64,000 bases of DNA from Strongylocentrotus purpuratus (taxonomy: Eukaryota; Echinodermata; Echinoidea; Camarodonta; Strongylocentrotidae). Location of the stretch: the NCBI RefSeq assembly GCF_000002235.5, contig NW_022145604.1, positions 5,108,077-5,172,076 on the forward strand, given 5' to 3'. Both the position numbers and the translations under genes were made by a program. Shown in pieces: positions 27,693 to 39,600 of this stretch (the first letter of the stretch is position 1; every line of letters begins with the position of its first letter). Below the pieces are notes generated by a model, which saw only the letters and a program-made list of their open reading frames with translations, was not told the origin of the DNA and searched no databases.

Positions 27693-29393
27693 GGGAGTTA
27701 GGGGGTCTTTGATTTTTTTTTGGAGTTGTTTAGTTGGTTAGATTTTGCTAGCTCATTTTTTTAAATTTGTTTTATTACTACAAGTTGATAATTCGTTTAT
27801 TTTTTTTATTGTATTGTTTGTCTGTTTGTTCCTGTGCTTTACAGTACGTCCACGGTAGACTGCGCAATGTTGAAATTTGATTAATCTTGCATAGCGCCAG
27901 CTGTAGTCGGGTTCTTTGTCAAAGGAACACAGCTGTATCCCGTTTGTGTAGTTGCATCAGAGTTGCACGTTTTTTGTGGGTCTTTTGATTATAATTCTAG
28001 AATGGAAAACATGCACAGATTAACAAATTAAATAATAACCACATGGGGGGGGGGGGGGGGGGGTAAGAGTAGGCCGACCAAATGAAAACGTCTCCGATCT
28101 TTGGCGCATACAAACCTTGCAAGAATTATTCTCTAGTATGTATTTTCGTTGTCTTCCTATTCTACTTATTTTGATTTATTAGTCAACCGAAATGAATAAA
28201 GATCACATTCCGTTCGGTATCAAATGTCACATTATTGTATTACGTCTCTATGTGCTTCCAACGTGCTAAGAATAAATGTTGCTCCTGTATTAGCTCTGGC
28301 GCACCGTTACCCGCTCCTGAAGCATTTCTGCAATGAATAAATCATTTTGGTATCTCACTAACCAAGGGGGAGGGGGTAAATGCAGGTAATATGTATTGCC
28401 AAAGAGTATCAGCTACCGGGGCGGGGCTTTAACCTATGCACCTATCTATATAATCATACAAACTACCACAAATAACCGGTATTTCAATTTATTCTCTCTT
28501 AAATCTCTTTATCTGCTTTTGTGTTAAAGGAAAATTGTTGCTTTAGCAACTCAAAAGGAACAAAATATTAGTTGGATCTGCAACTCTAAATCCACCATTT
28601 CCGTAATTACGCAAGGCATCTCTATTCCGGTGGATTGGCGGTTGATTTTATTTTGAAAGTAAATAAGGGCAACTATTTCCTGGTCTACATGCTAACTGTT
28701 CAAATAACTTCAGGATACCTATTGAACTTGATATAATAACTTCAGTACACCTACACAATTTTGAATTTACCGATTCCTCTCTCCGGAGAAAGATTCGTGC
28801 ATGTATCTTTAAAAATCATAGCATGGTAAGATGAGAGTGAATCACACAATCTAATTTGACATTGGATAAAACGATAATGAAACCAAATATAATAATGAAA
28901 TGTAATGGAGTGATGAAAGCAAACAGAAACAAAACGCGTAAATGGAAAGAAATTAAACCCCTTTTTGAAGCTCTCAAAAAAGCTAATTCCTTCTACTTTT
29001 TAACGTTTCTATGTTTTGTTTCGTTTTATTTGATGAAATTGTAAGGCTGTACCCTAAATTTCTTCCCAAGGTGTAGCAGGATTTTGAGGAAAATTTTAAG
29101 GAAATGTCACATGATCTTAATATATTGATATCACCTGATGTTGTATTAGGGGAATGTTAGATATGTATTATAACATTTTGTAAACACAAAATACAATGCA
29201 CATTATATATGGTTTCACCGGAGCGAAATTGTTTTTCATTTCCGTGTTTGTAGAAGGATATTAGCAATCAGAAATGCATACCTATTTGTGTGTATTGATA
29301 TGTTATCACCCATACGTCATATCACTTTTATAGTACAAATGGGTTATCCAATTTCCCTCTCAAAATACATCTGACAGCTAGTCTCTCCCCCGA

Positions 29394-29658
29394 CCCCCCC
29401 CCCCCCCCCCCCCGCCCCCCCCCCCCCCCCCCCCCCCCCCACCACCACCACCTCTCTCTCTCTCTCTCCCCCTCTCTCTCTCTATCCTTATCTCTCTCTC
29501 TCTATCTATATATCTACATGTATCTCTCTCTCTCTCTCCCTCTCTCTCTCTATCCCTAACTCTCTCTCTCTATATGTATATCTATCTACATGACTGTATC
29601 TCTCTAACTCCCTCTCTCTCCTCGCACAGTTCCCCTTCTCTCTTCCTCGCTTTGCCTA

Positions 29659-29700
<42 letters not shown>

Positions 29701-29730
29701 TTCTTTCTCTTCTTGCTCCTTCCTCACTCT
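29394..29730. repeat. Poly-C followed by (CT)n array
   Basis: About 45 C with single-base interruptions at 29394-29440, then CT and TATC repeats to 29730. The region between 27.7 and 29.39 kb holds only short G/C runs and no gene. Confidence 0.9.
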
Positions 29731-30530
29731 CTTACTTTTTTCTTTAATTCATATGGCATTCAAAGTGACTACTGGAGTTAAAGTTGATTAACTGAAATAA
29801 ACAGACACAAACTGAAATGACCAGACCTCCGAGAAAAAAAAATTATCACAAAATATGAAGTCGGCATGACCGTTCGAAGTCTCACCAATTTCAATTAACA
29901 ACATTTGCATTCCTTCTTTTGTGAAAACGTTTTAACTTTAATGAACTTTCGCGGTCTTTTAAAGAAAATTCCCGAGAGGCTATTTACAGAAGAAAATGAA
30001 TTCTATGATAAGTCACAGTGTAACCTCGTTAAGTTGTCAAGGATCAACTTTCTTTCTCGAAGTGGATTGATCGAAACTCCCGATTCTTTTCATTTGGCAT
30101 GCTCCTTTGTTACCATCATAGCGAACAACTTTATGAAATGGCCTTGTGCATGTACATGAAAGGAGCCTGAGAATCAGGAAGTTGGTTGAAAAAAATATAA
30201 GATTTAAGGTTAATCTTGTTGCCTACCGTCCATGATTTTTTTCATGGCTTTTTCAGGTTTTGTGCTGGGCTTCTGATATTACCTTTCCTCGTTGTTCTCT
30301 TGTATATCATGTTAACACTGGGTAAAAGTTCATCGAGTATGAAATTACGGTTTAGGTCATGATTTATGCTATTGAACATAGCAACGGAAGTTAAATAATA
30401 GATCTGCAAATACCGTAGCCTTGGCAATATCAAAATAAAACAAGGCAATTGTGATACTTAAAAATTGATGATTACGATTACTATATTGATAGAGGTTTTC
30501 CTTTTCATAGATGAGTAATTTATGAAAAAT

Positions 30531-30783
30531 AATACTAAGAGCGGGTTTTTATAGCGCACATATATTTCATACTTGACACTCCTGGCGCTCCACTGTTATT
30601 AACCCTCCTATAACATGGCTGCCATTGTGGCTCTCTCTCTCTTTCAAGGAACTACATGAACCGGGTACTAACTTCACCTGGGTGGAGCGTGGCAAATGTA
30701 GATTAGTGCCTTGACACAGGACGTGAGTGCCGTGACAGGGATTCGAACCCCTTACCTTTTGCTTAGTCCGAGGACTTATCCAC
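30531..30783 (-). mobile_element. tRNA-derived SINE, family 1
   Basis: Minus-strand head CTAGTGGATAAGTCCTCGGA with B box GGGGTTCGAATCCC, core GGAGCGCCAGGAGTGTCAAG, tail GCTATAAAAACCCGCTC. A CT run interrupts the core. Confidence 0.78.
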
Positions 30784-31016
30784 TAGTGAGGCGCGATGGC
30801 TCAGTGGTATGGAACAGCGGTCTCGTAACCTGGATGTTCCGGGTTCGAAACCAATTCGATGCGCTAATGCCCTTTGGTTAGGCATTGATCCTCATAACTA
30901 AGTCCCTCGGAGGGGATTTAAAGCCGTCGTCGGTCCTACCGGTTGCTTACTTACATGTACAAGCATACACATGCTTTCTTAGCAGTCAGTTAAATCAAGC
31001 AAACAAACCAACCAAG
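30784..31016 (+). mobile_element. tRNA-derived SINE, family 2, head to head with the previous SINE
   Basis: A box GATGGCTCAGTGG and B box GGGTTCGAAACC are spaced as in a tRNA gene. An unrelated body follows (CCCTCGGAGGGGATTTAAAG) and a tail GCAGTCAGTTAAATCAAGC. The cloverleaf is degenerate, so it is not a working tRNA gene. Confidence 0.75.
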
Positions 31017-31267
31017 CACATTTCCCACTATTCCTATCACTCAACCCAATTAACCATACCTATGGGTATGACTCGTGGGATAGGTTACATTATGGTACTC
31101 CAAATTCTCTTATACCCGAAGGGTAGGCGTAATTTCAAACTTACATTCCAATAATTCTAAACATGATCGGATGATAAAGGTGTTAAAGAATGGCTTTCAA
31201 AATATCAGAGAACCTGATTCCTGACATATAATAGTGTCATTCTTTCGGAAATAACCTTGGTTCACCT

Positions 31268-31700
31268 TTTAGGGAAAATAATTCGATGTACTGGGATTTT
31301 CCGAAACTTCTCGTTTTCAATATTCTAAATCATACAAGACAAGGTATTCCCCTGCACATCTCCAGATTGATGTTTCGCCGTTACTGTGATTTATTTTTAG
31401 AGTGCAATGTTTCAGTTTTGTTCAGAGGAATTATACATTATGGCACTCCGAATTCTCCCATACCCTCCAATAAATAATTTTTACTCATCGTTTAGGGAAA
31501 AGAATTTGACGAACTGGGATATTCTGAAACCTCTCGTTTTCGCTTCAATATCATAAATCAAACAAGATTGGATATTCCCCTTCCGATTTCCATTAAAATG
31601 AAAAGGACGCCCCTCGCTTATCTATGATTTATTGGTGGAGCACAAAGTTTCACTTTTGTACAGAAGATTGATCCCCTATCTAGTAAAACTTAAATAAAAC
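31268..31700 (+). repeat. Diverged tandem pair, unit about 230 bp
   Basis: TTTAGGGAAAATAATTCGAT with ACTTCTCGTTTTC and CAAGGTATTCCCCT recurs as TTTAGGGAAAAGAATTTGAC with ACCTCTCGTTTTC and TTGGATATTCCCCT. The two units are clearly homologous but old. ACATTATGG(T/C)ACTCC(A/G)AATTCTC at 31087 hints at a third partial unit. Confidence 0.6.
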
Positions 31701-31875
31701 GAAGATGATGGCGTTATGTTGACTTTAATGATTCTCATGTGTATGGATAGTCCTTCTCCTGAGCTACAGAAGGGCGATAACACTGTTCTGTACGCTGTAA
31801 ATTTGTAACATTTGGATGTCACGTTTGTACACCATAAATTATATTTCTTCATATGGTAATGATTTATACGCTAAC

Positions 31876-32011
31876 GCGTCACAAAGGTTCGTACGAACGA
31901 TGATTCCGTACGAATCTCCCTGTTTTTCCTTTGTCTTCCCGAATTTCCATTGTCTGAAAATCGTTCGTACGGCGTTCGTAGCAGTTCGTAATGGCATTTG
32001 TGACCGAGGCT
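31876..32011. mobile_element. Short copy of the CGTACG-rich element
   Basis: Starts GTCACAAAGGTTCGTACGAA and ends GCATTTGTGACCGAGGCT, giving roughly inverted ends. It shares GAAAATCGTTCGTACGGC with the 25-kb copy. Confidence 0.65.
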
Positions 32012-32169
32012 GAAGCGAAGTGGCCTTGGATGGTGAGGATGCGCATCGAAGAGACGGAGAACCGTGACCATGCAATAGTGTGGTTTGCTCAAACTCTTTT
32101 AGTATAGTTTAAGGGTTAAGGTTAGGTATACGTATAGTGTGTACTCTATGGTTGAAGTTCGAAATGTAG

Positions 32170-32510
32170 GAAGCTGGCTTAGCGTAGGGCATTGTTGCAT
32201 TTTAGCATGCAGTAAAACCATTAATGTCAGATATTACATTGATTTTGGATGATATAATATTAGTATGAACGTTGTGAAACATAATAATAATCATATCGTG
32301 TTGACTTCTGTAATAATATTATTAGCGTAGGGCATTCGACCGTTAACCCTAAAAAAATCAATTGTTGTATTTTAGCATGCAATAAAACTATTTCAGAATT
32401 ACATTAATGTTGGTGGTTTAACATTAGTATGAACATTGTGAAATAATTGCATAATCAAAATCAAATCGTGCAGACTTCTGTAATAACATTATTACAAAAG
32501 TCTGCCCTGC
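32170..32510 (+). repeat. Diverged tandem pair, unit about 160 bp
   Basis: Both units carry GCGTAGGGCATT, TTTTAGCATGCA(A/G)TAAAAC, TTAGTATGAAC(A/G)TTGTGAAA and GACTTCTGTAATAA(T/C)ATTATTA in the same order. Confidence 0.65.
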
Positions 32511-33894
32511 GAAAGCTCCTTGGTATATAATCTCTCAAGACATTCGACTATGCATTGGGACAATAATAAGCAAAATATCTTAGAGTTAAGGGGTTAAACT
32601 CGTTGATTGGTTGCTCAGGAAACGATGGGAAAAGAGGCGGAAATAGCAATTGCAAGGTATACTGTTCCTTCAATCATTGATGTATCCGGTAGTATAAATA
32701 TATATGCGGGTTGGGCGTTGAAGGGATTTAAAACCCCTCTCCTAATCTGTCGACATGTTAGACCTTATTCGGAATATAAACCATGATTTTGATGGATCTA
32801 TACACGTTTAGCACATCAGATTTTGTTTTTAAACAGGATTAGGGGGGGGGTATGTAAATTTGCATATCGTAAATTGTAAATCTACAATACTCCTTGTTGT
32901 GTTATGGTTGCTGCCATAACAGGGTGTTCATTGATAATATAGATCAATATGGTTTTTTTAATTGTTCTCCTAATATGTCAAATACTGAATGATCACGATT
33001 GTAAGAGAAGGTTAAGAATGCTAAAGGAACTGGGATTATTGCAATGCGGGCAAAATAAGCGAACGCTGAGGTGGGGAAGAGAGAGGAAAATAAAGAAATA
33101 AGAATAGTGAGAGAGAAAGGGTAGTATCGAGACTGACTGATAAAAAGAGGATAGAAACAAAGATAGAGAGAAAGATCGAGAGGGGGAGAGTAAACAATAC
33201 GACAATAGTTGAGAGGAATAGAGAGATTAAATGTTGCTATGCTTGGCATGCCTGGATTAAATGGATTTAAGCTTTGAATTAAATTGTAAATTTCTCTCCC
33301 GCAAGCGTCGTGGAACTAATAATGGGGCAATTTTTCTATAAGAAAATATCATGACCGGTAAATACAAATGCGTGTTCATAGATATTTTTGTATTAACGCA
33401 ACAGATATCCGAAAAGTTGATAAAGGGGGATTAAAGTTGCCTTTTTTTAAGATGATTGTGACTGACTATGGTTATGTGGGTTAGTAATAATGAATGTAAT
33501 GATCTTCCTCAATATTGAAAGGCCACATAAATCAAGGATATTGTATTGGTCGACAAGGTCAGTTCTCAGTTGGCATGTAGGTTACCCAATCAAACAAATA
33601 TGATTATCACTATAAACACCGCACAAACCAAATTATGGTTATGTTCCGTGTGAATTTCACAAAATACAGTCTCGGTTTCGGCGCAATTATATTTGCTATT
33701 TCCTGGATAATTGCGCTGGAACCATTGTAATTTGAACATGTTCACACAGCAACGAATTTGTTCATTATTGTCACTTTTGATAATCATGAAAAGAAGAGTT
33801 GGGTAAAAGAAAATACAAAGTAATGTTAACCTACAAGTTAAAACAATAGTATACATGATACATAATTCTAATAACAACTTCCTAAAAACAATCA

Positions 33895-34120
33895 TATAAT
33901 AATAATAATAATTAATATGTACATAGCACTTTATAAATCAACAAACGAAATATGATTACATTACATATTGAACAGATAAGTCTTAAGTTTACTCTTGAAT
34001 GTTTCTAACGTTGGGGACTCCCGTATTTTATGGGGAAGATTGCTCCAAAGTTGGGGGGTACAAACAGCACCTCTGGAGAAACAAGGGGTTGATAAGCTCC
34101 GCTAACAACTTTTGGTTCTC
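33895..34120 (-). mobile_element. LINE 3' end (CR1/L2-like ORF2 C-terminus)
   Basis: The minus strand reads PQLWSNLPHKIRESPTLETF then KSKLKTYLFNM and a stop. This is the C-terminal pattern WNxLPxxIRxxxxLxxFKxxLKTxLF of CR1/L2/jockey-like LINE ORF2 proteins. A short 3'UTR follows, ending in an ATT repeat. The element is 5'-truncated. Confidence 0.8.
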
Positions 34121-34439
34121 ATGTTTCTTGGGACTGATTTTGTCTTGAACATTAAACAAATAATATAGATTATTTCACATACAATTTGAAACAAAATTAG
34201 TTTTGGGCAGTCCCGTGTTCACATACAGGTGTGTAGTCCTTGTCAACTGCGAGGTTAAGCGAGATGTACTTTCTCCTTGAATTTAATAGTTTTAGAATCT
34301 CAAAGTACAAAATATTCTTAACCTTATCTATCAGTTTTACTTAAACATTTTTTTTTTTAAAGAATTTTCTTCAAAATGAAACTAGGCCTACTTGGAAATG
34401 AAATACTCAAACTAAAACAAAATAATTTTGTTTGTATAT

Positions 34440-34520
34440 GTCAAACCTGTCTATAGAGACCGCCCAAGGGAAACACAAAAAGTGGTCTGTGTAGACAGAT
34501 GATCACTAAAGCATGTTTGA

Positions 34521-34563
<43 letters not shown>
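34440..34563. mobile_element. CAAACCTGTCT-ended MITE followed by an (AT)n run
   Basis: GTCAAACCTGTCTATAGAGA to GCATGTTTGAC, with CCGCCCAAGGGAAACACAAA inside; an AT dinucleotide run of about 38 bases follows directly. Confidence 0.65.
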
Positions 34564-34564
<1 letters not shown>

Positions 34565-34909
34565 TACACTTTGGACACTTTGGACTTATATTGAGTTTAT
34601 CGTGCTATTACAACATGGTGGTGGTGTTGTTTTCCATTATCAAAATATTATGTTCCATCTACTCATTCAAAAAGCGGTCGTTTCCGCCTTATACTGCTCA
34701 TTCTTTCCCATCTCTCTGTCGTTACGAGGCTAAATCCAGGGCCCCGCCCCTTGAGATGATAAACACAATGCCCCGATACGCCTCAGCTGATTGGCCAGGC
34801 AATTGAGTGTGAAGTCTTCAAACTCAGACCCAATTTTCTTCCACCCATACCCTTTTAGGCAGATTAATAATCATGAAACCTTAACTAGATTTTATAACTA
34901 CGGTCAACC

Positions 34910-35062
34910 TGCTTTAGCGGCCACCTGTATCGAAACACCACATGTCTAAAAAGACCACATTTTGTGTTTCCCCTAAAAGTTGTTTCCCATTGAAACAACA
35001 TCATACGTAAAGACCACTTTTCTTGGCTTCCCTGATCGGTCCTCATATACAAGTTTCACTGT
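34910..35062. mobile_element. Diverged CAAACCTGTCT-type MITE
   Basis: GGTCAACCTGCTTTAGCGG at the left and AAGTTTCACTGT at the right, with AAAGACCAC repeats inside. The resemblance to the previous copies is in the ends and the AAGACCAC words only. Confidence 0.5.
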
Positions 35063-36070
35063 AAATCCTTTGTAGTTTGCTATGCTTTCCCGCGTTTGGT
35101 GACGACAACAAAGTCATCAAAACATTCTTCTTTTTGTTTGTGTGCTCTTAATTAAACGAGCACAAATGTGAAGAGCATGCATGGGCTGTATCATGATGAA
35201 GCCTTTGATATAGGGTCTGTTAAAATAGACTAATATCTACTCTCACAACGTGACAATGGTATACGATTCAATGATTGAGACTTCCCCCAATGCAACGAGG
35301 GGTGGATATCAATCATATTTAAACGTCTTATATTCTTTTCACGATTCAAAGGTACTCAAATAACGTCTGGACGGGGAAAGATAGATGTTATGGCATACAT
35401 GTATGACATCCACGAACGTGCTATCTCGTAGACGTAGTAGGACCTTTAAAATATAGAGGCAATTAATGTCGGTAAGACTGGATATACATGTGATTAGATG
35501 ACATGCGACCTGGGGCACTCAACGGATACAAATGCTGGAGCGGAGTTTCATTATTGTCCCCATAAGATTCATTTCTGCAAGTCCAACTTTCACCAATATA
35601 GGCCTCATCGTGCCCATGCGCATATCTCCTTTGTCTGCCGTTAATCGAGTGAGTCGGGGAAATAAGGAAAGCAATCTATCTCGGAATATCTACGCGGAAA
35701 TACAAATATTAAGATTGTTACATCGGCTTTCCAAGATTCGGATGGTTATTTCGCACTTTGTGTGGAAGTCTCGCTTCCAACGGTTTAATTACTTTCAGAA
35801 GTGACCTGCAAAAGAACTTTGCCTTTGGAATCCAACCCAAGCTTCCGAAACCTTGAACTGTCGTCATTTTCATATTCGATTTCAAGCTGATTGTCAATAT
35901 TAATAACTGACCTTTTTTGGTTGTCAGAAAGGAGTGAAACTTGACAGTTGTATCTATTATTACTCTCTCAGTCTGAATATAAGTAAACAATTGGCATGAC
36001 CTTAATTTGTGAATAGAGACCATCGGCGGTTGCGCTTAAACTCGGTGTACGCTCACGTTTGGAAACAAAG

Positions 36071-36078
36071 TATAAATA
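36071..36078 (+). promoter_or_regulatory. Candidate TATA box of the integrin alpha gene
   Basis: TATAAATA lies about 430 bases before the start codon, in a stretch without transposon signals. Transcription would then start near 36100 and give a 5'UTR of about 400 bases. This is position and motif only; many integrin promoters lack TATA, so it is weak. Confidence 0.25.
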
Positions 36079-36501
36079 CAATCGTTGCATTCCTTTGTAT
36101 TGCGATAGGCAGAGGTAAACTCGTGCTTGAACAAGGTGGGTCCGCGCAGCTCGGTGATTAAATAAAAAAAAACCCTAGTGAGTGGGAGGTGATTTATAAA
36201 ATTCTCTTATTGGAAGGTGATCAACCAAACACGATTCGTCCGTGGAAGTTGCAAATCAGAGCATTGTCATGATCTTTCACAATCAGCTTTAGAAATTGCA
36301 GGTTTAAGGGGTGCTGAGCTTACTTTCTGGCTGGATTCACTGATAACAGTTGAAACTGCTGAAAACAACATTTGTGCTGGTATTTTTAGGAGGTGTCTCT
36401 GAAAGTGCTAAAACTTAAAGCAGACAACACCGTGCAGTGGAAGCACAGCGGAAGGGGAGTCGGCTTTCTTCAGATTTTGGTTCTGGAATAGGAAGAAAAC
36501 C

Positions 36502-36667
36502 ATGGCGGAGTTATCTTCCTTTACTCGCATTCTGTCATTGTGGACAATCTTGACCGTCGTGCAAGGGTTTAATATGGATTTAAATGCCCGGTCTTGCAGA
36601 ACATCAGTGACACTAGCTCCTACTTCGGCTTTTCGGTCACAATGCATCGGCACAATGGTGAAAACAT
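36502..36667 (+). CDS. Integrin alpha exon 1: signal peptide and start of blade 1, with a frame break
   Basis: MAELSSFTRILSLWTILTVV is a typical signal peptide. It is followed at once by QGFNMD, the FNxD that opens mature integrin alpha chains. After that the original frame loses similarity, while the next frame reads CPVLQNISDTSSYFGFSV then TMHRHNGEN, the blade-1 pattern GSYFGFSVxxH. The switch falls at GATTTAAATG (about 36576-36585), where one more T would restore the frame. The donor AACAT/GTAAGT at 36668 is strong and its phase fits exon 2 at 55446 exactly. The break may be an assembly indel or a real lesion; the exon identity itself is clear. Confidence 0.8.
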
Positions 36668-39600
36668 GTAAGTTTACCGAAATCATCATATATTCGTTTC
36701 GAAAGACTATTTTCAAACAGTGTAGTTTTGTATACAATCACTGGAGACAGAGTTTTACATAAGGCGTTTTCCCCTCTTGTTTCCAAATACTTGCATTCAA
36801 AGTCCCCCTTGTTCTTTGTGTCTTCTCCGCTTGTGTTATTCTCATTTTATATTTGATATGATTTGTTTAACTTTTATATGTTTGTTTTCCTTTGTACATT
36901 TTAATGAAAGTATTGAATAAAGTAAACTTGAATCTCAATAGCTCATGAATATAGGCCTATTATATCCTACGTTGTGTGGTAAGATACAATGCGCATAAAG
37001 CAATGCAAAGAGTTGTTGAATGTCCGCACTATTATTTTGAACAATTATTATTGTTCGGTCTGTATTAGACTGTCCTTATAATATTCAGCACTCTATGCGT
37101 TTTAACTCGTTCTTGAACCACAGTGCAAACGTATGCCTTTTAACATGGATTGTCTATTAGTGGCGGGAGTAATCAAATTACAAACACAAATGATATTGAT
37201 ATTTAAGTATAAGTTTTTAATTTCTTGATTTTAGCTTCGTCCTGGTCGTGCGTATCATATGGCTACCCGCAAAAATAAGCCCTATTTTGTTGTTCGATGT
37301 CATCATAATTGCTCGGCCTTTCTACATTCATAACGCATTGCTTCCTTGCAGAGCCCCCCCCCCCCCCCCACCCTTCCCCATCGGTCTTTGACGCAACATA
37401 GCTGTGCATTATTGGCGGACGTGTATGTATATTTCCTTCCTGGGTTTGATTGACGCATGTATTAACGCAACCCGAATAACGCCTCGTTTGCAACGGGTCT
37501 AAATTTTTATCCCCCCCCCCCCATGAAATTTTATTAGAATTATTTGAAACGCATAGCTCTTGTAAATCATGTACATACATGTATCAATAGCAAATAGTCT
37601 TAAGAAATCACTTCAATAAGCGAATAGGAGGAGGGCAGGCGTGCAATATCATCAGTATTATCTATTTATTGTGTACAACAAATATGTGTGCTTTATTATA
37701 CCAAGGATGTTAAAGATGAAGTTGAGTTCTGGCCATGCGATTCCATTGTGAAAGAAACGGTGTGGAACCGACCAGAAAAGGTTGATCATCTAGCATATAA
37801 GAATTTGTGTGTATTGCAAGGTTCTGGAATCATCAAAATGATAAGAAATGTGGCCAAGTCTTGGTGAAGTTACAAGCACTTGCACAGAAAGATGTATATG
37901 GGACTACACGACAACGTGGCGTAAAAAGCCGGCCCCCGATTTTTACGATGTTACATGCATATTTAGAATATGAAGGCATTTAAAGAGCCATGCTTTTCAG
38001 GGAACATGTCTTAACTGATGTTCTTCCACACTTGCATAATAAGAATGAGTAATGCTCACAAATTATTTTTCATCTCTTCCCAGAACTCAACCTTCTCTTT
38101 AAGTTAGTTTTACATGTATATGGTTATAAAGCCTCGCCAGAATATGTAATTCTTTACAATCATGGTATATGGTGACAACCCAACTGCATTGACCCGTGGA
38201 AATATGTGATCTCGGATGTATTGTAAAAATAGGGTGCAACCGAACGGAATTGTTTTCACGTCAAAGGCAATAACCATGATAATTACATCTCATTTTCTCT
38301 TTTGTTGTCATTCTTCATAAATTTCTTTTTCCTTATTTGATTGATTCGGGGGTACGTGCCCACGCCGGTATTATCGAACTTGTTTAGTTTCCTATGCAGT
38401 GCCTGAACAGTTGAAGCATTAGTAGGTTCATGGTTGAAGTCAGGTTGTTTCTTGGGGGAGGTCTTGCTAAGCACCCCCTGCCTAGTAAACGAAGTGGGTT
38501 TTTCCGGGGATTCCCCTCCAAAATAGAACTGATGCCAAATCTTAAGAGGTTGGGTTTTCGTCCCTTTTGATTACCAAAGAAATCTAAAGTGATTTTGGAA
38601 ACTCCTGCTCAACCCCCGCTCGGGATTACCGACTGCTCCTGAGGGCAATTTTTGTTTTAATCCTCATCTCTATTGCCATTGTCAGTGCCCCTTTTCACTT
38701 CTCGTTCAACATGTTTTTTGAGAGACGGAGTTGTTACCTGGCCTGTATATATTTCAAAATTCTTGATTAGATTTTGCAAGTCACTTTCTGAGCAACATTC
38801 TGGCCCCCTTTTCTAAATGTTGCGCCTCATTTCGTTGATCCTGGGAGCTTCATGGGTCACAGCCTGAAATATATGGAGGGTTGCACCCTGCACCACACAG
38901 GGTCAGGCGCCGACAAAATAAATCATGAACGGTTTAGTTGTAGCACTGGGGTACACAAGGAATCCATGACATAATTATGGAGATTCAACGATTTATTTTA
39001 CGGTGTACCTTAATCAACAACAACTTTTTCTTCTGAGCAAATAAAACAGTACTTTAGAACCGTAGATTCGAACCACAACGATGAGAGAGTTTCTCATGAT
39101 CAAGTTTTTGCGCAGTTTGTGATGGGGAACCCACCCCCCCCCCCCCCCCCCGAGTAAATACAATTCAAACATTAAGAGGCCTAACAAGGGCTATCCCCGG
39201 ATAGGTTGGGATGGGATAAGAATATAATCAAGCTAATAAATTATGCAATTTGTTATTAAAAGCCACTCTAACGTTTTGGGAACTTGGGAGCCCCATATTC
39301 GCAGGGAGTTAAATATGAGACTTTTTATTACCAATAGCTGTATCGCGATATCAAAACTTGTGAAAGACAAATAACATGCGTGTACGTTTACGAAACGACA
39401 TCATTGAGGTCACGTATTATGTGCTGGTAGACAAATCTTTCATGTTATTGTTTATGATAAGACTCATCGCGTAGGCAACTGGAGAGACATGGGTATTATA
39501 GAGGGAAGAGCAAGGAGTTAGAGAGAAGTCAATAGGTGGGGGAATTAGGCTACTGCTTTAAAGACCGTCACCACTACTGGGCCAGAAGGGATTAGACCAC

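Noticed and set aside
30784-30865. tRNA gene suggested by the A and B boxes
   Set aside because: The cloverleaf arms do not pair well and a SINE body follows, so it is a tRNA-derived SINE.
38283-38810. Two minus-strand segments with charged peptides (KTSPKKQPDFNHEP; SDLQNLIKNFEIYTGQ)
   Set aside because: May be a decayed coding relic, but the frames do not connect through splice sites and I recognise no family.
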